64,000 nt of DNA. It comes from Avena insularis (taxonomy: Eukaryota; Streptophyta; Magnoliopsida; Poales; Poaceae). The stretch covers positions 237,362,292-237,426,291 of the forward strand of contig CM042687.1 in NCBI GenBank assembly GCA_023614405.1, read 5' to 3'. The notes below the pieces were generated by a model, which was not told where the DNA came from, did not search any database, and was given only the letters and a program-made list of their open reading frames with translations. Below are positions 23,091 to 34,534 of this stretch, piece after piece (the first letter of the stretch is position 1; every line of letters starts with the position of its first letter). Made by a program: the position numbers and the translations under genes.

Positions 23091-23646
23091 TGTACTACCC
23101 TATTTTTGGTGGGTGTGCTAGATTGGTGCTGGTGAGTCTGCAGATGCTTGGGTTTTGAAAGTTGAGCTTGTTTGAGTGGTTTTTGAAAAAGTGGGATCTT
23201 TCCATATGATAAAGATTCAATTTTGAATTGTCATTTAAACTATGCATTTGAAAGTTTCTGGATAATCACAAAGTGGGCCTTGATACTTTGTTATGTACAA
23301 TCAAGGGGTGCAAAGATCCAGAAAAGTTTCTGTTAGGTTCTGAAAGTTTGAGACAGCCAAAGTAGGCATGGGAGTTAAATTGGTCAAAATGACCATTCCT
23401 TTATTTTATTTGTTTTGCTTTACTTGTCTTTGGGAAAAGTGTGGGAAAGGTTTAGATGATGTTTATTTCACCTAAGAAACATTTTACAAGCAAAGAAACA
23501 CACAAACAAGGTGGTTCAAAAGAATTTCAAATTAAATGCATACACATATGCATGCTTTCATAATTTTATTTAGAAAAGTTTTTGTTAACCCTAATTTTGA
23601 TGATTAGAGTTTGATGATTTAAGTTTAGTATTTTTGGGATGTTACA
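23091..23646 (-). mobile_element. TGTAACATCCC-family LTR fragment inserted beside copy A
   Basis: On the minus strand it starts at 23646 with TGTAACATCCCAAAAATACT. It interrupts sequence that is continuous in copy B (GTGTGTCCTACCC... to CCATGATCAGTAG), so it arrived after the duplication or in one copy only. The left edge and target duplication are not resolved. Confidence 0.4.
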
Positions 23647-24330
23647 CTCCCCGATCAGCAGTTAGAGCTAGCTAGAGATCATGGTATCACACGATGACCA
23701 ATCGATTGAGGACAAACTATATTTAAACACCACCTTGACTGAATAACAAAGTGTGTTGAGTTCAATCCCGGTTCATCTCTCTTTAGAAAGGAATTTGTAC
23801 ATGCGACAAAGGTTGTTGTTGGGAGGAAGACATGGGGAGGACTGAATGAAGCACGGGGTCACTGTCTAGGAGGTCGCGTGGGGTGGAGGGCAGAGGTGGT
23901 ACTTGGCTTTGGTCATGGCTGGCATCAAGAGCAGGGGTCGAGCGACGGACGAGATGGAGGGTGGGGCGGCAGACAAGGTGATGGGCATCGGTAACGGAGC
24001 TCCGAGACACCGCCAGCATCACTAGCGGCAGCGGGCAACAACGGCGGCCAGTGGCATCTGCGTAGGAGGAACCCTAGGCCTCGATGCGTGCAGGCGAGCT
24101 CAGGCGTGGATGCATTGATGAATTCCTACGAGGCCAAACCATTCCTTATCCAACGATTGGGTGGAAGTTTGCTGTAATTACTTGCAACCAAAAGGGCAGC
24201 TTCGCGGTACCATTTCAGCCCAGAGGAAGAATCTCGGCAATCTAACCAAAAGCAGGTCACGAGCTGCTTCTAGGAATACAATGATTTCACATTCGCGGTG
24301 AAAATAAGAAGGAGAGAAGCTAGACCATTA
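23647..24330. mobile_element. Unclassified insert, partly shared with copy B
   Basis: Sequence from 23650 to about 23890 aligns with 26850-27080. It includes AGTTAGAGCTAGCTAGA, ATGGTATCACACGATGACC and CTTGACTGAATAACAAAGTG. From 23890 to 24330 the two diverge, and here the sequence is GC-rich without a recognisable gene. It lies between two parts of an RNase H domain, so it is probably an inserted element. Confidence 0.35.
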
Positions 24331-25433
24331 TTTTAGGGTTTAGCAGTTGTGGATGACGAATCTGCTATAGAAGCTAAAAAGAAGGGGGACTAAAGCAGTA
24401 AGTTCTGCTTCCATGGTTAAACTTGTTAATATGGTCTGTCTACGAGACCTCCATGACACCGCGCCACCTCCAGGAGTAAACACATACCCTCTTGTGGCGT
24501 AGAGTTCATCAACATCACATATCCAGTTCGAATCACTATATCCTTCAAGCACAGTAGAGTTCCCTAAATAGTGAATCAAATAGCTCAATGCATCACATAG
24601 ATAGTGCATGCTTTCGAGTGCATGCAATGATCAATACTCGGGTTATACATGAACATGTTAAACTTTCTCATAGCAAAAGAGTTATTGGCCCGATCTTGTG
24701 TTTCTTGCTAATCGATATGTCGACCTTCACCAAACACCGTCAAGTGCACAAGTATGAAAGTGATGTTTTCACCTAGCCCACTCTTCATAAGGTGTCTTCT
24801 CTTTATTCTTGTTAGGAACACTATTTAGGACATGACATGAAGTCAACAAAGCCCCCCTACCATGCCTTTAATAAACAGGTAGTGGCTAACATGGAATTGA
24901 ACAAATTAGTTAGGGTGTGGGTTTTCCTCTCGGAAACCCTATTTTAATAATACCATGTTGCTCATAGAATTCTTAAAATATTTTAGGAAAATACTCACCA
25001 CCACGATCCGACCTAAGATGCTTAATCTTTCTCTCTAGTTGATTTTAGACTTTGGCCTTATAAATTTTAAAGTAGTCTAAAGCCTCATCTTTAGTTTGCA
25101 ACAAGTAAACATAGAAGAATTTAGTAGCATCATCAATCAATGTCATGAAATATCTCTTTTCACCTTTGGTTAACATTCATCTCGCATAGATCAGAATGTA
25201 TGAGTTCTAGAGGTGCCAATTTTCTCTCCTTGGCTGCCTTATGAGGCTTTAGAGGTTGCTTTGGTTGCACACAATTATGTCACTTATAACCTTTGGCAAT
25301 AGTAAAATTCGGAATTAAACTTTTTCTGGACATCCGAGACATCAAACAAAATTAGTGTGATATAAACGAGATTGCGAAACATGGGTATCATCATTAACAC
25401 CACCACAAATATGATTCGCTCCACCTTATAAGG
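24331..25433 (-). pseudogene. Tork-type copia integrase and RNase H fragments
   Basis: On the minus strand, decayed pre-integrase and integrase sequence occupies 25430-24790. DNA there matches the family's motifs for LAPLELIHSDLCEMN, DDATKFFYVYLLQTKDEA and a DRGGEY block, with several stops. RNase H follows at 24627-24395 with LEGYSDSNWICDVDELYATR, GYVFTPGGGAVSWRSRRQTI and SLTMEAELTAL. Nearly all of reverse transcriptase, normally between integrase and RNase H, is missing around 24630-24790. RNase H stops abruptly after MEAELTAL, where the insert begins. Confidence 0.75.
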
Positions 25434-26540
25434 TGTAGCACTTTCCTTATCACTCACTTACCAAGTTGTGAGACACTCCACCTTATAAGGTGGAGAAACT
25501 CTCTTCCAAATTTTATGTGAGACTAAACTTAGCTCTCACTCTTATTGACACTCACACATGAGCTGCCACAACATGGGTTGCATCATATATGGGCATCCAC
25601 AAAAATGGGCTTTCAGATTTAAGAAAAAACTAAAATTACACATGGGCAATGGTATTAGCACATTTATTTCTAACAATACCCTACCAGATCTCAAATGCTC
25701 ATTCGAAGATTTGCTAATCCCCACTACTTTTTTATATACGAGTGTTTTAGTAGAGACTGTTAAGTTGAACTTCCACCTAGAGTATTGAGCTACATCTATC
25801 AACAACTTGAACAATAAACAAACCTTGAATTGCAATTTTGGTGTGAATAGATTTCACTCAAAATCATAACCAGTACATGGCTTCTAGTAGCCTACCCCGC
25901 GGGTTGGAGCATATGCATTGTACTCTATGGTCTCTTCATGAGTTTACTAGACATCACCCAAATCTCATGGATTGTGACTTTTACAGTCGAGCTCATATAG
26001 GTGTGTTCTTTCATGAATGCCATGTATAATAGAATCTTTGATAGTTATAGCCAATGGAAACACATTAAGGCATGTTGTCAACCTGCCTTACAGATTTTGA
26101 GAGTTATGCATCTTCACATAGATAGGTTACAAAATACTCTCCTCAGTTAAACCATTAGCTTGTTCTTCCCAAGTCCTAATTTACATGATATCCAATCACA
26201 TATGTTATGTTACCACTATGATGTGACATCCATGGGTCTCAATCTATCTATCTCAATGAACTTTCTATCAAATTTCGTGATAGCCCCATTGCTAAGGGAT
26301 CTAATAGGTTTTTATCTATTTGAATATATGTAACAGTTATTACTTCAGAGTTTCTCAACTTCCTGACATATTTTAAGCATCTCTTTACGTGTCTTGATGA
26401 CTTCGCCTTATTCTCAGAATTGTTCACTTTGACATAACATTTTGATTGTCATAATTCAAAAGGATTGCCGACACAAGCTTTTAAACCATGGGTAAGTCCA
26501 TCAAGAGATCATGTAGCCATGCTGATTCAACGTAGTTGTG
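25434..26540 (-). mobile_element. 3' end of a Tork-type copia element, copy B
   Basis: The same minus-strand order as copy A: RNase H C-terminal remnant (26530-26270), 3' untranslated region, a CTGGTAGGGTAT tract and then a short LTR starting TGTTAGAAATAAATG at 25675 and ending GTGCTACA at 25434 (242 bp). It abuts the pre-integrase sequence of the other fragment with no primer site or gag between them, so this is not a normal 5' LTR junction. Confidence 0.65.
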
Positions 26541-27183
26541 TATAAGACTAACTTCTTTTTTTGCTTCTTCTTCTCCATAAGATAGCTTTTGAAAAACTAT
26601 GGGAAGAATATGTGGTGGGGAGAAGCTCATAGAAGCTAGGATGGACCCTTCTTTTTGACTTCTGAAATTTTTTCTTGTTTGATGTGTTGAGTGGTGGAAT
26701 GTCTACAATGCCCCTAAAATGCAACAAAATAATACTATCAAGCATTATGAATTACTAGCAGAACATCTTACTCCAATTACCATACACAGTGTGTGTCCTA
26801 CCCTATATAGTGTACCTAGTCAACACACACGCACACCACTTCCCCCCATGATCAGTAGTTAGAGCTAGCTAGATATCATGGTATCACACGATGACCGATT
26901 GGTTGGACAAGCTATATTTAAACACCACCTTGACTGAATAACAAAGTGTGTTGAGTTCTTTCCCAGTTCACCTCACTTCAGAAAGGAATTTGTACATGTG
27001 GCAGAGGCTGCTGCTGGGAGGAAGACATGGGAAGGACGAAATCGAGCTCCAGGTTGCCGGCTAGGAGGTCGCATGGGGCGACGAGTATCGGTAGTCGGAG
27101 GCGGTAGAAGACTCTTCAGCCACGAAAAACGTGCCTTCAACCATGAAAATTGTCTGTTGTAGAAGGACATTTTTCTTGTAGTA
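26541..27183 (-). mobile_element. Insert ending in a CACTA-like terminus
   Basis: The right end, read on the minus strand from 27183, is TACTACAAGAAAAATGTCC. This differs at the first bases from the CACTACAAGAAAAATG terminus of many grass CACTA elements. GGTTGAAGGCACGTTTTTCG and CGTGGCTGAAG follow, resembling subterminal repeats. Sequence 26770-27080 is shared with the insert beside copy A. The left end and internal genes are not identifiable. It cuts off the Tat integrase on its right. Confidence 0.45.
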
Positions 27184-29506
27184 CGTGGGGCCTTGTAGCG
27201 CACCTCAGAGGGTAGCATAGCTTTGGTGCCGTGCACCATGAAGAAATGTGTGTAGCTGGTGGCGCTGTTTGGCCTTCTGCACAAAATCCATAGGATAGAG
27301 GGCAGTTCGTCTACCCAGGCTCCCGTAGCTCGTTCGAGAGGTCACATGAGTCTCTTCTCGATCTCGTTGCAGACGAGATTGTTGGCCTTTTCGACTTGAC
27401 CATTGGTCCATGGATGCACGACCGAGGCATAGGTGACGTTGATGGAGAGGCCATCACAAAAGTCCTGGAACTCCTTTGAGGTGAAGTCTGTTCCGTTATC
27501 GGTGATGATGTTGTGTGTCACCCAGAACCTATAGACAATGGACTCGAAGAACTTGACGGCGGTGGCGTCGGTTTGGTTGGTGACGGGCGTGGCCTCAATC
27601 CACTTGGTGAACTTGTCGACTGCGACCAATAGGAAGACGTAGCCTCCAGGCAAGGACTTCCGTAGGTTGCTGACCATGTCGAGTCCCCATTGCGCGAAGG
27701 GCTAGGCTATCGATATGGGTAGCAGCTCTGAGCCTGGTACGTGCATCTTGTCGGCGAACCGTTGGCACACATTGCATTTTTCGACTATGATTTTGGCATC
27801 GCGCATCGCTGTTGGCTAGTAGAAACCAGCACATAAGGCTTTGGTGACTAGGGCGTGACTTCCAGCATGGTATCCGCAGATGCCTTCGTGGATATTGAGG
27901 AGGATGCTTCTTCCATCGCCGGTGGTGACACATCGCTGGAGGACCCTAGTGATGATTCACTTGTAAAGCTCGCTGTTGATGATGGTGAAGGCCTTGGATC
28001 AGCGGGCGATGTGTCGCGCGTCCATAGGATCATCTAGCAGTTGTTTGCTCTGTAGGTACATGAAGTACGATTGAGTCCAAAATTATTCAACCGCCATGAT
28101 CCGCATGAGGTTTGCGAGTGAAGCCTCCGATTCCTCCTCGGCGGGTTACTTAGGATCTTCAGGTGGCGTAGCCAACGAACTTGATGTGGTTTATGGTGCG
28201 CCCTTGGGCTTCTTGCCCTTGATGGAGCGTTCGATGATCTGCTCCAAGAACACGCCTAGCGGGACCGGTGCGCATGTGGAACCAATATAGGTGATCTTGT
28301 TGGCCTCTTTGTTGCTTTCTCAGCCGACGTACTGGAGTTCACAGCCGTCGAAATATCCTTCGAGTGTGTTGTAGAGGTCACGGTAGGCGATCATGTTATC
28401 GCTGACGATGTCACATTGTTTCATCGTCTGCTGTATGACGAGGTTGGAGTCATCGTAGATGACCAAACGAGTGGCGCTGCACACCTTGTCCATCCGCATG
28501 CCATGGATCAGCGCCTCGTATTTCGCTTCATTGTTGGAGGCACGGAATCTCATCCGCAGCACGTATCTCATATTCTCTCCTTGTGGAGATATCAAGATTA
28601 CTCCGGCTCTAGCTCCCTCTTGACGCTTGGATCCATCAAAGTGCATTGTCTAGATCTGAGACATGTTCGGAGTGTCCGGCAGCTGAAGCTCCATCCAGTG
28701 GACAAGGAAATCAGGGAGCACCTGCGATTTGATGGCGGTGTGCCGCTCGTAGATGATGTACCATGGGGATAGATCGATGTCACATAGGGCCACTCGCCCC
28801 GTTGCTTCGGGATTGTTGAGGATATGGGATAGTGGTGCATCATTGACGGCCACTATATGATGCTCCTGAAAGTAATGACGCAGTCAACGCACCGTCATGA
28901 ACATGTCGTAGGCCAGCTTTTGGTAATGAGGGTACCTCTGCTTTGTTGGTGTCAGGACCTCGCTGAGGTAGTACACTAGGCATTGTACCACATGAGTCTT
29001 GCCTTCTTTGGGTCTTTCAACGACGAGTGCCGTGATGACCACCTGATGAGTAGCGGCTATGTATAGCAGCATAGGCTCACTTTCCTTAGGCGTCACCAGG
29101 ATGGGAGAAGTGGACAGTAGGCGTTTGAGGTCTTCGAATGCTTCTTGAGATTCAGCCGTCCACTCAAATTTCTCCGCCTTTTGGAGGAGTTGATAGAAGG
29201 GGAGAGCCTTTTTGCCCATGCATCTGATGAACTTGCTGAGCGCTGCGATTCGCCTAGCCAGCTGATGGACTCCCTTGACATTCTTGGGATTCTCCATGGC
29301 CAGTATGGCTTTTATATTCTTTAGGTTGGCCTCGATGCCTCTCATAGAGATGAAGTACCCGAGTAGTTATCTGGATGGGACGCCGAAGGCGCACTTTTCC
29401 GGGTTCAGCTTGATCCTGTATCAATCGAGGTTGTCGAATGTCTCACGAAGATCATTGATCAATATTCGGCTCTCCTTGTTTTTTACCACTATGTCGTCGA
29501 CATACA
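27184..29506 (-). pseudogene. Tat-lineage gypsy pol: RT C-terminus, RNase H, integrase (fragment 1 of 3)
   Basis: Minus-strand order from 29506: RT from VDDIVVKNKESR onward, then MRGIEANLKNIKAILAMENP, KFEWTAESQEAFEDLKRLL and a YLSEVLTPTKQRYPHYQKLA connection. RNase H is at 28646-28320 with MHFDGSKRQEGARAGVILIS and SNNEAKYEALIHGMRM. An integrase zinc region (CNVCQRFADKMHVPGSELL, about 27790-27720) and core follow (GGYVFLLVAVDKFTKWIEAT, IITDNGTDFTSKEFQDFC, HPWTNGQVEKANNLV). The integrase tail ends at HGTKAMLPSEVRYKAPR, at the CACTA-like insert. The RNase H form and the integrase sequence are typical of grass Tat elements. Frameshifts and stops are frequent. The YVDD box is cut by the insertion at 29507. 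Confidence 0.88.
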
Positions 29507-30908
29507 TGATACGTCCAAAACGTATCTACTTTCCCGAACACTTTTGCTATTGTTTCTCCTCTAAACTTGTGTGATTTGGATACAACTAACATGGAATGAT
29601 GTTGTTTTCAGCAGAATTGTTTTGGTGTCTAGTTTTTGTACAGAAAATTAACTTTTAGGACAAATCCCAGAAAATATGCCAAAATCCTATTTTACCAGAA
29701 GACTCACGGAGCCAGAAGATGAGGCGGAGGTGGGCCACGAGGGGCCCACACCCCTGGCCGCGCGGGCTAGCCCAAGCCACGCCTGGGAGGGGTGTGGCCA
29801 CCTCGGGCACCCCCTCAGCCTCCCTCTTCGCCTATAAGAAGACTCTTGACCTAAAAACCAAGGGGGGTTCGATGTTTTTCCAAAAAGAGTTCCGCTGCGC
29901 CGCCACCACCAGAAACCACGATTCGAAACCAGAAACTCCGTTCTGGCACCCTGTCGGGACGGTGAATTTGGAGAGGATCATTGCCACCATCATCACCGAT
30001 TCCTCTCCATCAACCATCCATGTTTCCCCCATCCATGTTTCCCCCATCCATGAGTGAGTAATACCCCACTGTAGGCTATGGGGATGGTAGGGATTGGATG
30101 ATATCTATCATGTAATCGACTAAGATTGTTAGGGTATGGTGCCTAGTATCTTTGTTAGTGCTATTTGACTTTGTTGCAACTTGTTATTCTTAATTCTTGT
30201 CACTAGGGCCCGAGTGCCATGATCTCAGATCTGAACATGTTATTGATTCATGATGATAGTATTGTTTGTGATATTATCTGCAAGTTGTGTACACATATCA
30301 TTGTCCGGATCCAAAGGCCCCGAAGTGACAAAAATTCGGATAGCCGGAGGGGATGGCTATGATATGAGGATCACATGTGTTCATGGAGTGTTAATGCTTT
30401 GCTCCGGTGCTCTATTAAAAGGAGTACCTTAATTGCCAGTAGATTCCCTTGAGGCCCAACTGCAACGGGCTGGCAGGACAAAAGATGTTGTGCAAGTTCT
30501 CATTGCGAGCATGTATGACTATATATGGAACACATGCCTATGATTATTTAGTACTTGGATGCTTTATCTTATTTATCTGCATTTGCCCGTGATCTTAAAG
30601 TTACATGTTTAGACTTGTCCATGCAACGCCCGTCCATCCATCCCTATGCCTACCGCACTCATATCCTAATGTTTGCTACTGTTGTTACTATTGCCTTTTT
30701 TTACTGCTGCTGTTACTTTGCTATTGCTACTACAAAACTGTTGCTACTGATAAACTTCTATGATCAAGACTATTTCCAGGTGCAGCTAAATTGACAAATT
30801 AGTTGTTAAGGCTTATAAATATTCTTTGGCTCCCCTTGTGTTGAATCAATAAATTGGGTGATACTACCATCAAAGACTATTGTGATCCCCTATACTTGTC
30901 GGTCATCA
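29507..30908 (+). repeat. 5' LTR of the Athila-like element
   Basis: It runs from TGATACGTCCAAAACG to CTTGTCGGTCATCA. A promoter-like GCCTATAAGAAGACTC lies at about 29829-29844. It is highly similar to 37868-39256 along its whole length. Confidence 0.93.
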
Positions 30909-30919
30909 AGACCATTTTC

Positions 30920-30938
30920 TGGCGCCGTTTCCGGGGAG
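30920..30938 (+). other. tRNA-Asp-type primer-binding site
   Basis: TGGCGCCGTTTCCGGGGAG lies 11 bases inside the 5' LTR. It differs by one base from TGGCGCCGTTGCCGGGGA, the common primer site of grass Athila-like elements. Confidence 0.85.
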
Positions 30939-30998
30939 CATAGATTTATTTATAAGTTCACTCGGATCTATTATTGTTTGCTGCTATTCCTTTTCATT

Positions 30999-32662
30999 AT
31001 GGGGAAGTCTCGTGGTGGAAAGTTTCCTATTTTACCATCCACTACAAGAAGAGGTACAATCCTAAACACCTCTGCTGCTCTTGAGTCACCGTCTGTTATA
31101 AGTAAGCTTGTTACACCACCACCACATACACATGCTACACACACTGCTACTACTGCTGAATCTGAAATTGCTTCTGATACTCATGATGTTACTTCTACTG
31201 TGCTTGATGCAAGTGGTTCATTAGGTCCTTTCCTAGATGCTACTATTGCTAGAACTATTTTGGGAAACACTAAAACACCTAGTGAAGACACTATTACTCC
31301 TGTTAGCTCACCTGAGTCTAGAGAAAGTTATGATATTAATGATGGTTACATTGAAATGACTGATGAATTTATTGAAGAGTGTCAAAATACACACGGTGCT
31401 AGTGCTCTTAGGAGTCTCCTTGAGAGACGTACTATTATACCTAAACTGTCTCCTGATGCTAAGTTTGCTACTTCTCCCATGGACATTAAAGATAAAGATT
31501 ATGATTTCTCTCTTGATTTATCTTACATAAACATTGTTGATAAAGAACCTTTTGTGGGACTAAGAATGAAAAGGCTGTGGCACATATGAATGAGCTTTCC
31601 ACTATGAGTGCCTTATTCTCTGATGATGTTAAGATGCGCAAGTACTTTGTTACTAAGATCTTCCCTTTTTCACTAAAAGGAGAAGCTAAAGCTTGGTTTA
31701 ATCGATTACCTCCTGGATCCATTGATAGCCCTGATTGCTACTTTCTTTCAGAAATATTTTCCTCCTAGTGCTAGACATGCTGCTTTGCAGAAACTTTTTG
31801 ATTTTAAGTAGGGAGAAGAAGAGAAATTGCCTGAGTCATAGACAAGGTTTTGTGCCTTGATTCATGCACATCCTGGATGTCCATTACCTAAAAATGAGCC
31901 TCTTCATATATATTATAATGGACTAACTGATGAATCTAGGACATACCTAGATAGTTTTGCTGATTGTGTTTTCAGGAAAAGAACTCCTCCAGAAGCTAAA
32001 GAATTAATGGCTAAAATAAGCAAGTATTATGATGATTGGACTTCAACTAAGCCAATTACACCTGAGCCTACTACACCTGAACCAATCGTGGCAGAGCCAA
32101 CTCCAACACCAACACCAAAGAAGAGGGGATTGATTGAATTAAATTAAATGATGAAGTGATGAAAGAAGCTAAGAAATGTCTTAAGGAGAAAGGTATTAGA
32201 TCTGAAGATGTGAAAATTTTACCTCCTATAGAAGAATTATGTAAGCCAATTCCCCACTCATCTACTATTGAGGTACACTCTCTCCAACACTTTGATGAAG
32301 GTGATATTCCTTATGGTAAACCTCCTGATAAATGCTTAGAGGAACTTGGCAATTTTATTGTTATACAAGGTAATTTTAATAAACAAGTTTAGAATCATTT
32401 ATTGGAAAACTCTAGAGCTATTAATGAGTTGAAAGATATTGTGGAAAGAACTTCTAATGATGTTAAAATGCTTGTTGAACATTTTAAAATGGTTCAAACT
32501 CAAATTGATCAACTTGCTAAGGTACAAAAAGATATGCTAGTAAATGCTTCAGGAGATAAACATGCTTATGGAATTAGAACTAGGAGTGGTACAACCACTC
32601 AAGATCCTTTATATCCTGAAGGACACCCTAAAAGAATTAGGCAGGATTCTCAACAAAATTAA
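30999..32662 (+). pseudogene. gag of the Athila-like element (frameshifted)
   Basis: The start ATG at 30999 (MGKSRGGKFPILPSTTRRG) is the first codon outside the LTR that fits the family. A Thr/Ser-rich N-terminus precedes the capsid-like region: MNELSTMSALFSDDVKMRKY, FPFSLKGEAKAWFNRLPPGS, a decayed PESWTRFCALIHAHPGCP-like segment, and YYNGLTDESRTYLDSFADCV. After it come NHLLENSRAINELKDIVERT and a coiled-coil-like segment ending GIRTRSGTTTQDPLYPEGHP. At least two frame changes (about 31570 and 31745) and stops (31811, 31839, 32146) break it. Gag would form the particle around element RNA. Confidence 0.8.
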
Positions 32663-33602
32663 AATAGTGGTAGTCCTCATAAGAGAAAGAAAAATAAACA
32701 TAAAAACAATTGAGGAACCCTCTGAACCTGCTGTAGATCCTAATTGTATATCTGTCTCTGATGCTAAAACTGAAAGTGGTAATGATAAAAATGATGCTCC
32801 TGATAAGGAAGAAATTGAAGAACCTGAGAGGCACACTAAGAACACTAAGTATACTAAGGAAGATTTTGTTGCTAATAAACATGGTAGTGAAAGAGAACCT
32901 TGGGTGCAGAAACCAATGACTTTTCCTAATAAGAAACAGAAATCAAAGGAGGAAGAACACTATAACAAGTTTTGTGAGTGGATGAAACCTTTATTTTTGC
33001 AAATTCCTTTGACTGATGCTATTAAGTTGCCTCCTTATTCAAAGTATATGAAGGATGCTGTCTCTAATAAAAGGAAGATTCCTACTTAGGAAATTTCTAC
33101 TTTACTTGCTAATTATTCCTTCATCGATAAGGTTCCAAAGAAACTTGGGGATCCAGGTATTCCAACTATTCCTTGATCTATTAAAAATAATTATGTTAGA
33201 ACTGCTTTGTGTGATTTGGGAGCTGGAGTTAGAGTTATGCCTTTTTCTCTCTACAAGAGACTTCAACTAGAAAAAATGATACCAACTGATATATCTTTGC
33301 AAATGGCTGCTAAGTCTACTGCTAGCCATGTTGGTATATGGGAGGATGCTCCTGTTCAAGTGGCTCATAATTGCTTGGTTTTAACTGATTTTGTTGTGCT
33401 TGAAATGCCTGAAGATGATAATATGTCTATTATTCTTGGGAGACCTTTTCTTAATACTGTAGGTGTTGTCATCAATTGTAATCAAGGAAAAATAACTTTT
33501 AATATTAATGACAAAGAGCATACTATTTATTTTCCCAACAAGATTGATAAGAGTTATGGCTTGAATTCATTTGAAAATATTGAGGGCATCAAACTTGGAT
33601 AA
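32663..33602 (+). pseudogene. Gag-protease linker and aspartic protease of the Athila-like element
   Basis: An acidic linker (DAKTESGNDKNDAPDKEEIE) leads to EHYNKFCEWMKPLFLQIPLT and LPPYSKYMKDAVSNKRKIPT, a segment conserved before the protease in Athila elements. The protease part has RTALCDLGAGVRVMPFSLYK, DFVVLEMPEDDNMSIILGR and PFLNTVGVVINCNQGKITFN. DLGA replaces the canonical D-S/T-G, as is common in this lineage. A stop at about 33088, another near 33175 and a frame change near 32660 inactivate it. The frame ends at 33602 and no reverse transcriptase follows. Confidence 0.8.
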
Positions 33603-34534
33603 ATATATTGTCTCATACCACAAGAAAGTTTTGAAACTATTATGATTGGGACTATTGCTATCAAGTTTTATGTAACATAATTATTTAGTGAAATGCAAAG
33701 TTTTGTTTCATATAAGATTGTTTTGGTAACAAGACTTGATCAACCTTGTTAACAAAGGGAGTTTAATGGAAAAAACAATGCTTTCACAATGGTTATACTT
33801 GCTCACCTTTATTTTTCTCCTTTCCAATCTTTGCTCTTCGTCTTTTTAGTTTTAGTTTTGCTAGTTGTTTGCTTTTTAGAGTGTCTTAGAACTTCTGTAG
33901 TTTTGGTTTTGGTTTGCTTTTTGCTTCTTCTAAAAAATCTTTTTCTGCGAGAAAATCAATTTTCATAACCTAAAAATTGGCCAAAATAAAGTTTACCAAA
34001 AAATTCCAGAAAATTCATATTAAAATTTTCCTCGCAAAAGGGGCAGAGGGGCACCTCGAATGGCCCAGGGGGACCCACCAGGCCAGCACACCCCCTGGTG
34101 GCGCGACCAACCCCAAGGCGCACCTGGCCTGGGTGGGACCCACCTATGGCCCTCAAAGTTGTTTCCTTCCAGCCACTTCTTTCTCTCTCCCAAAAAACAC
34201 CGAAAAAATTTCTCAAGCTCGAGTTCCTGCTGTTCTTGCTCCCAATTTTCGATCTCCTTGCCCAGCCCATCTTTGCTGCTGATTTTTGGAGGGATTGCTC
34301 TCCGGTATGTGCCTCCTCCGCTTGTCCAATTAGATTTTTGATTAGTAGATTGTATCTTGAGTATTTTGCTACTGTAGGTAACTGGTTGTGTGAGCTTGCA
34401 TGCTTGTTATATGCTTAGAGATTTCATTTTGATGCTTGTTTATCCCTCTACCAAGTTCCTATAGTAGTTCCTCATCATTTATCAACTTGGAAATCACTTG
34501 GTTTGATGTTTGTCTAAAAATTTCAGAAAATAAG
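33603..34534 (+). mobile_element. Untranslated region between protease and second ORF
   Basis: This region lies where reverse transcriptase, RNase H and integrase would be in an autonomous element. Sequence is T-rich, then GC-rich at 34035-34150, then T-rich. I see no pol motif in any frame. Confidence 0.6.

Noticed and set aside
22014..25675. Copies A and B read as the two LTRs of one element
   Set aside because: Both copies include the RNase H C-terminus and the polypurine-like tract, which lie outside an LTR. Copy B lacks a primer site at its inner edge.
30858..30998. Upstream ATG that would extend the Athila-like gag by 47 residues
   Set aside because: The extension begins inside the LTR and crosses the primer-binding site. 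The ATG at 30999 fits the family's gag start.
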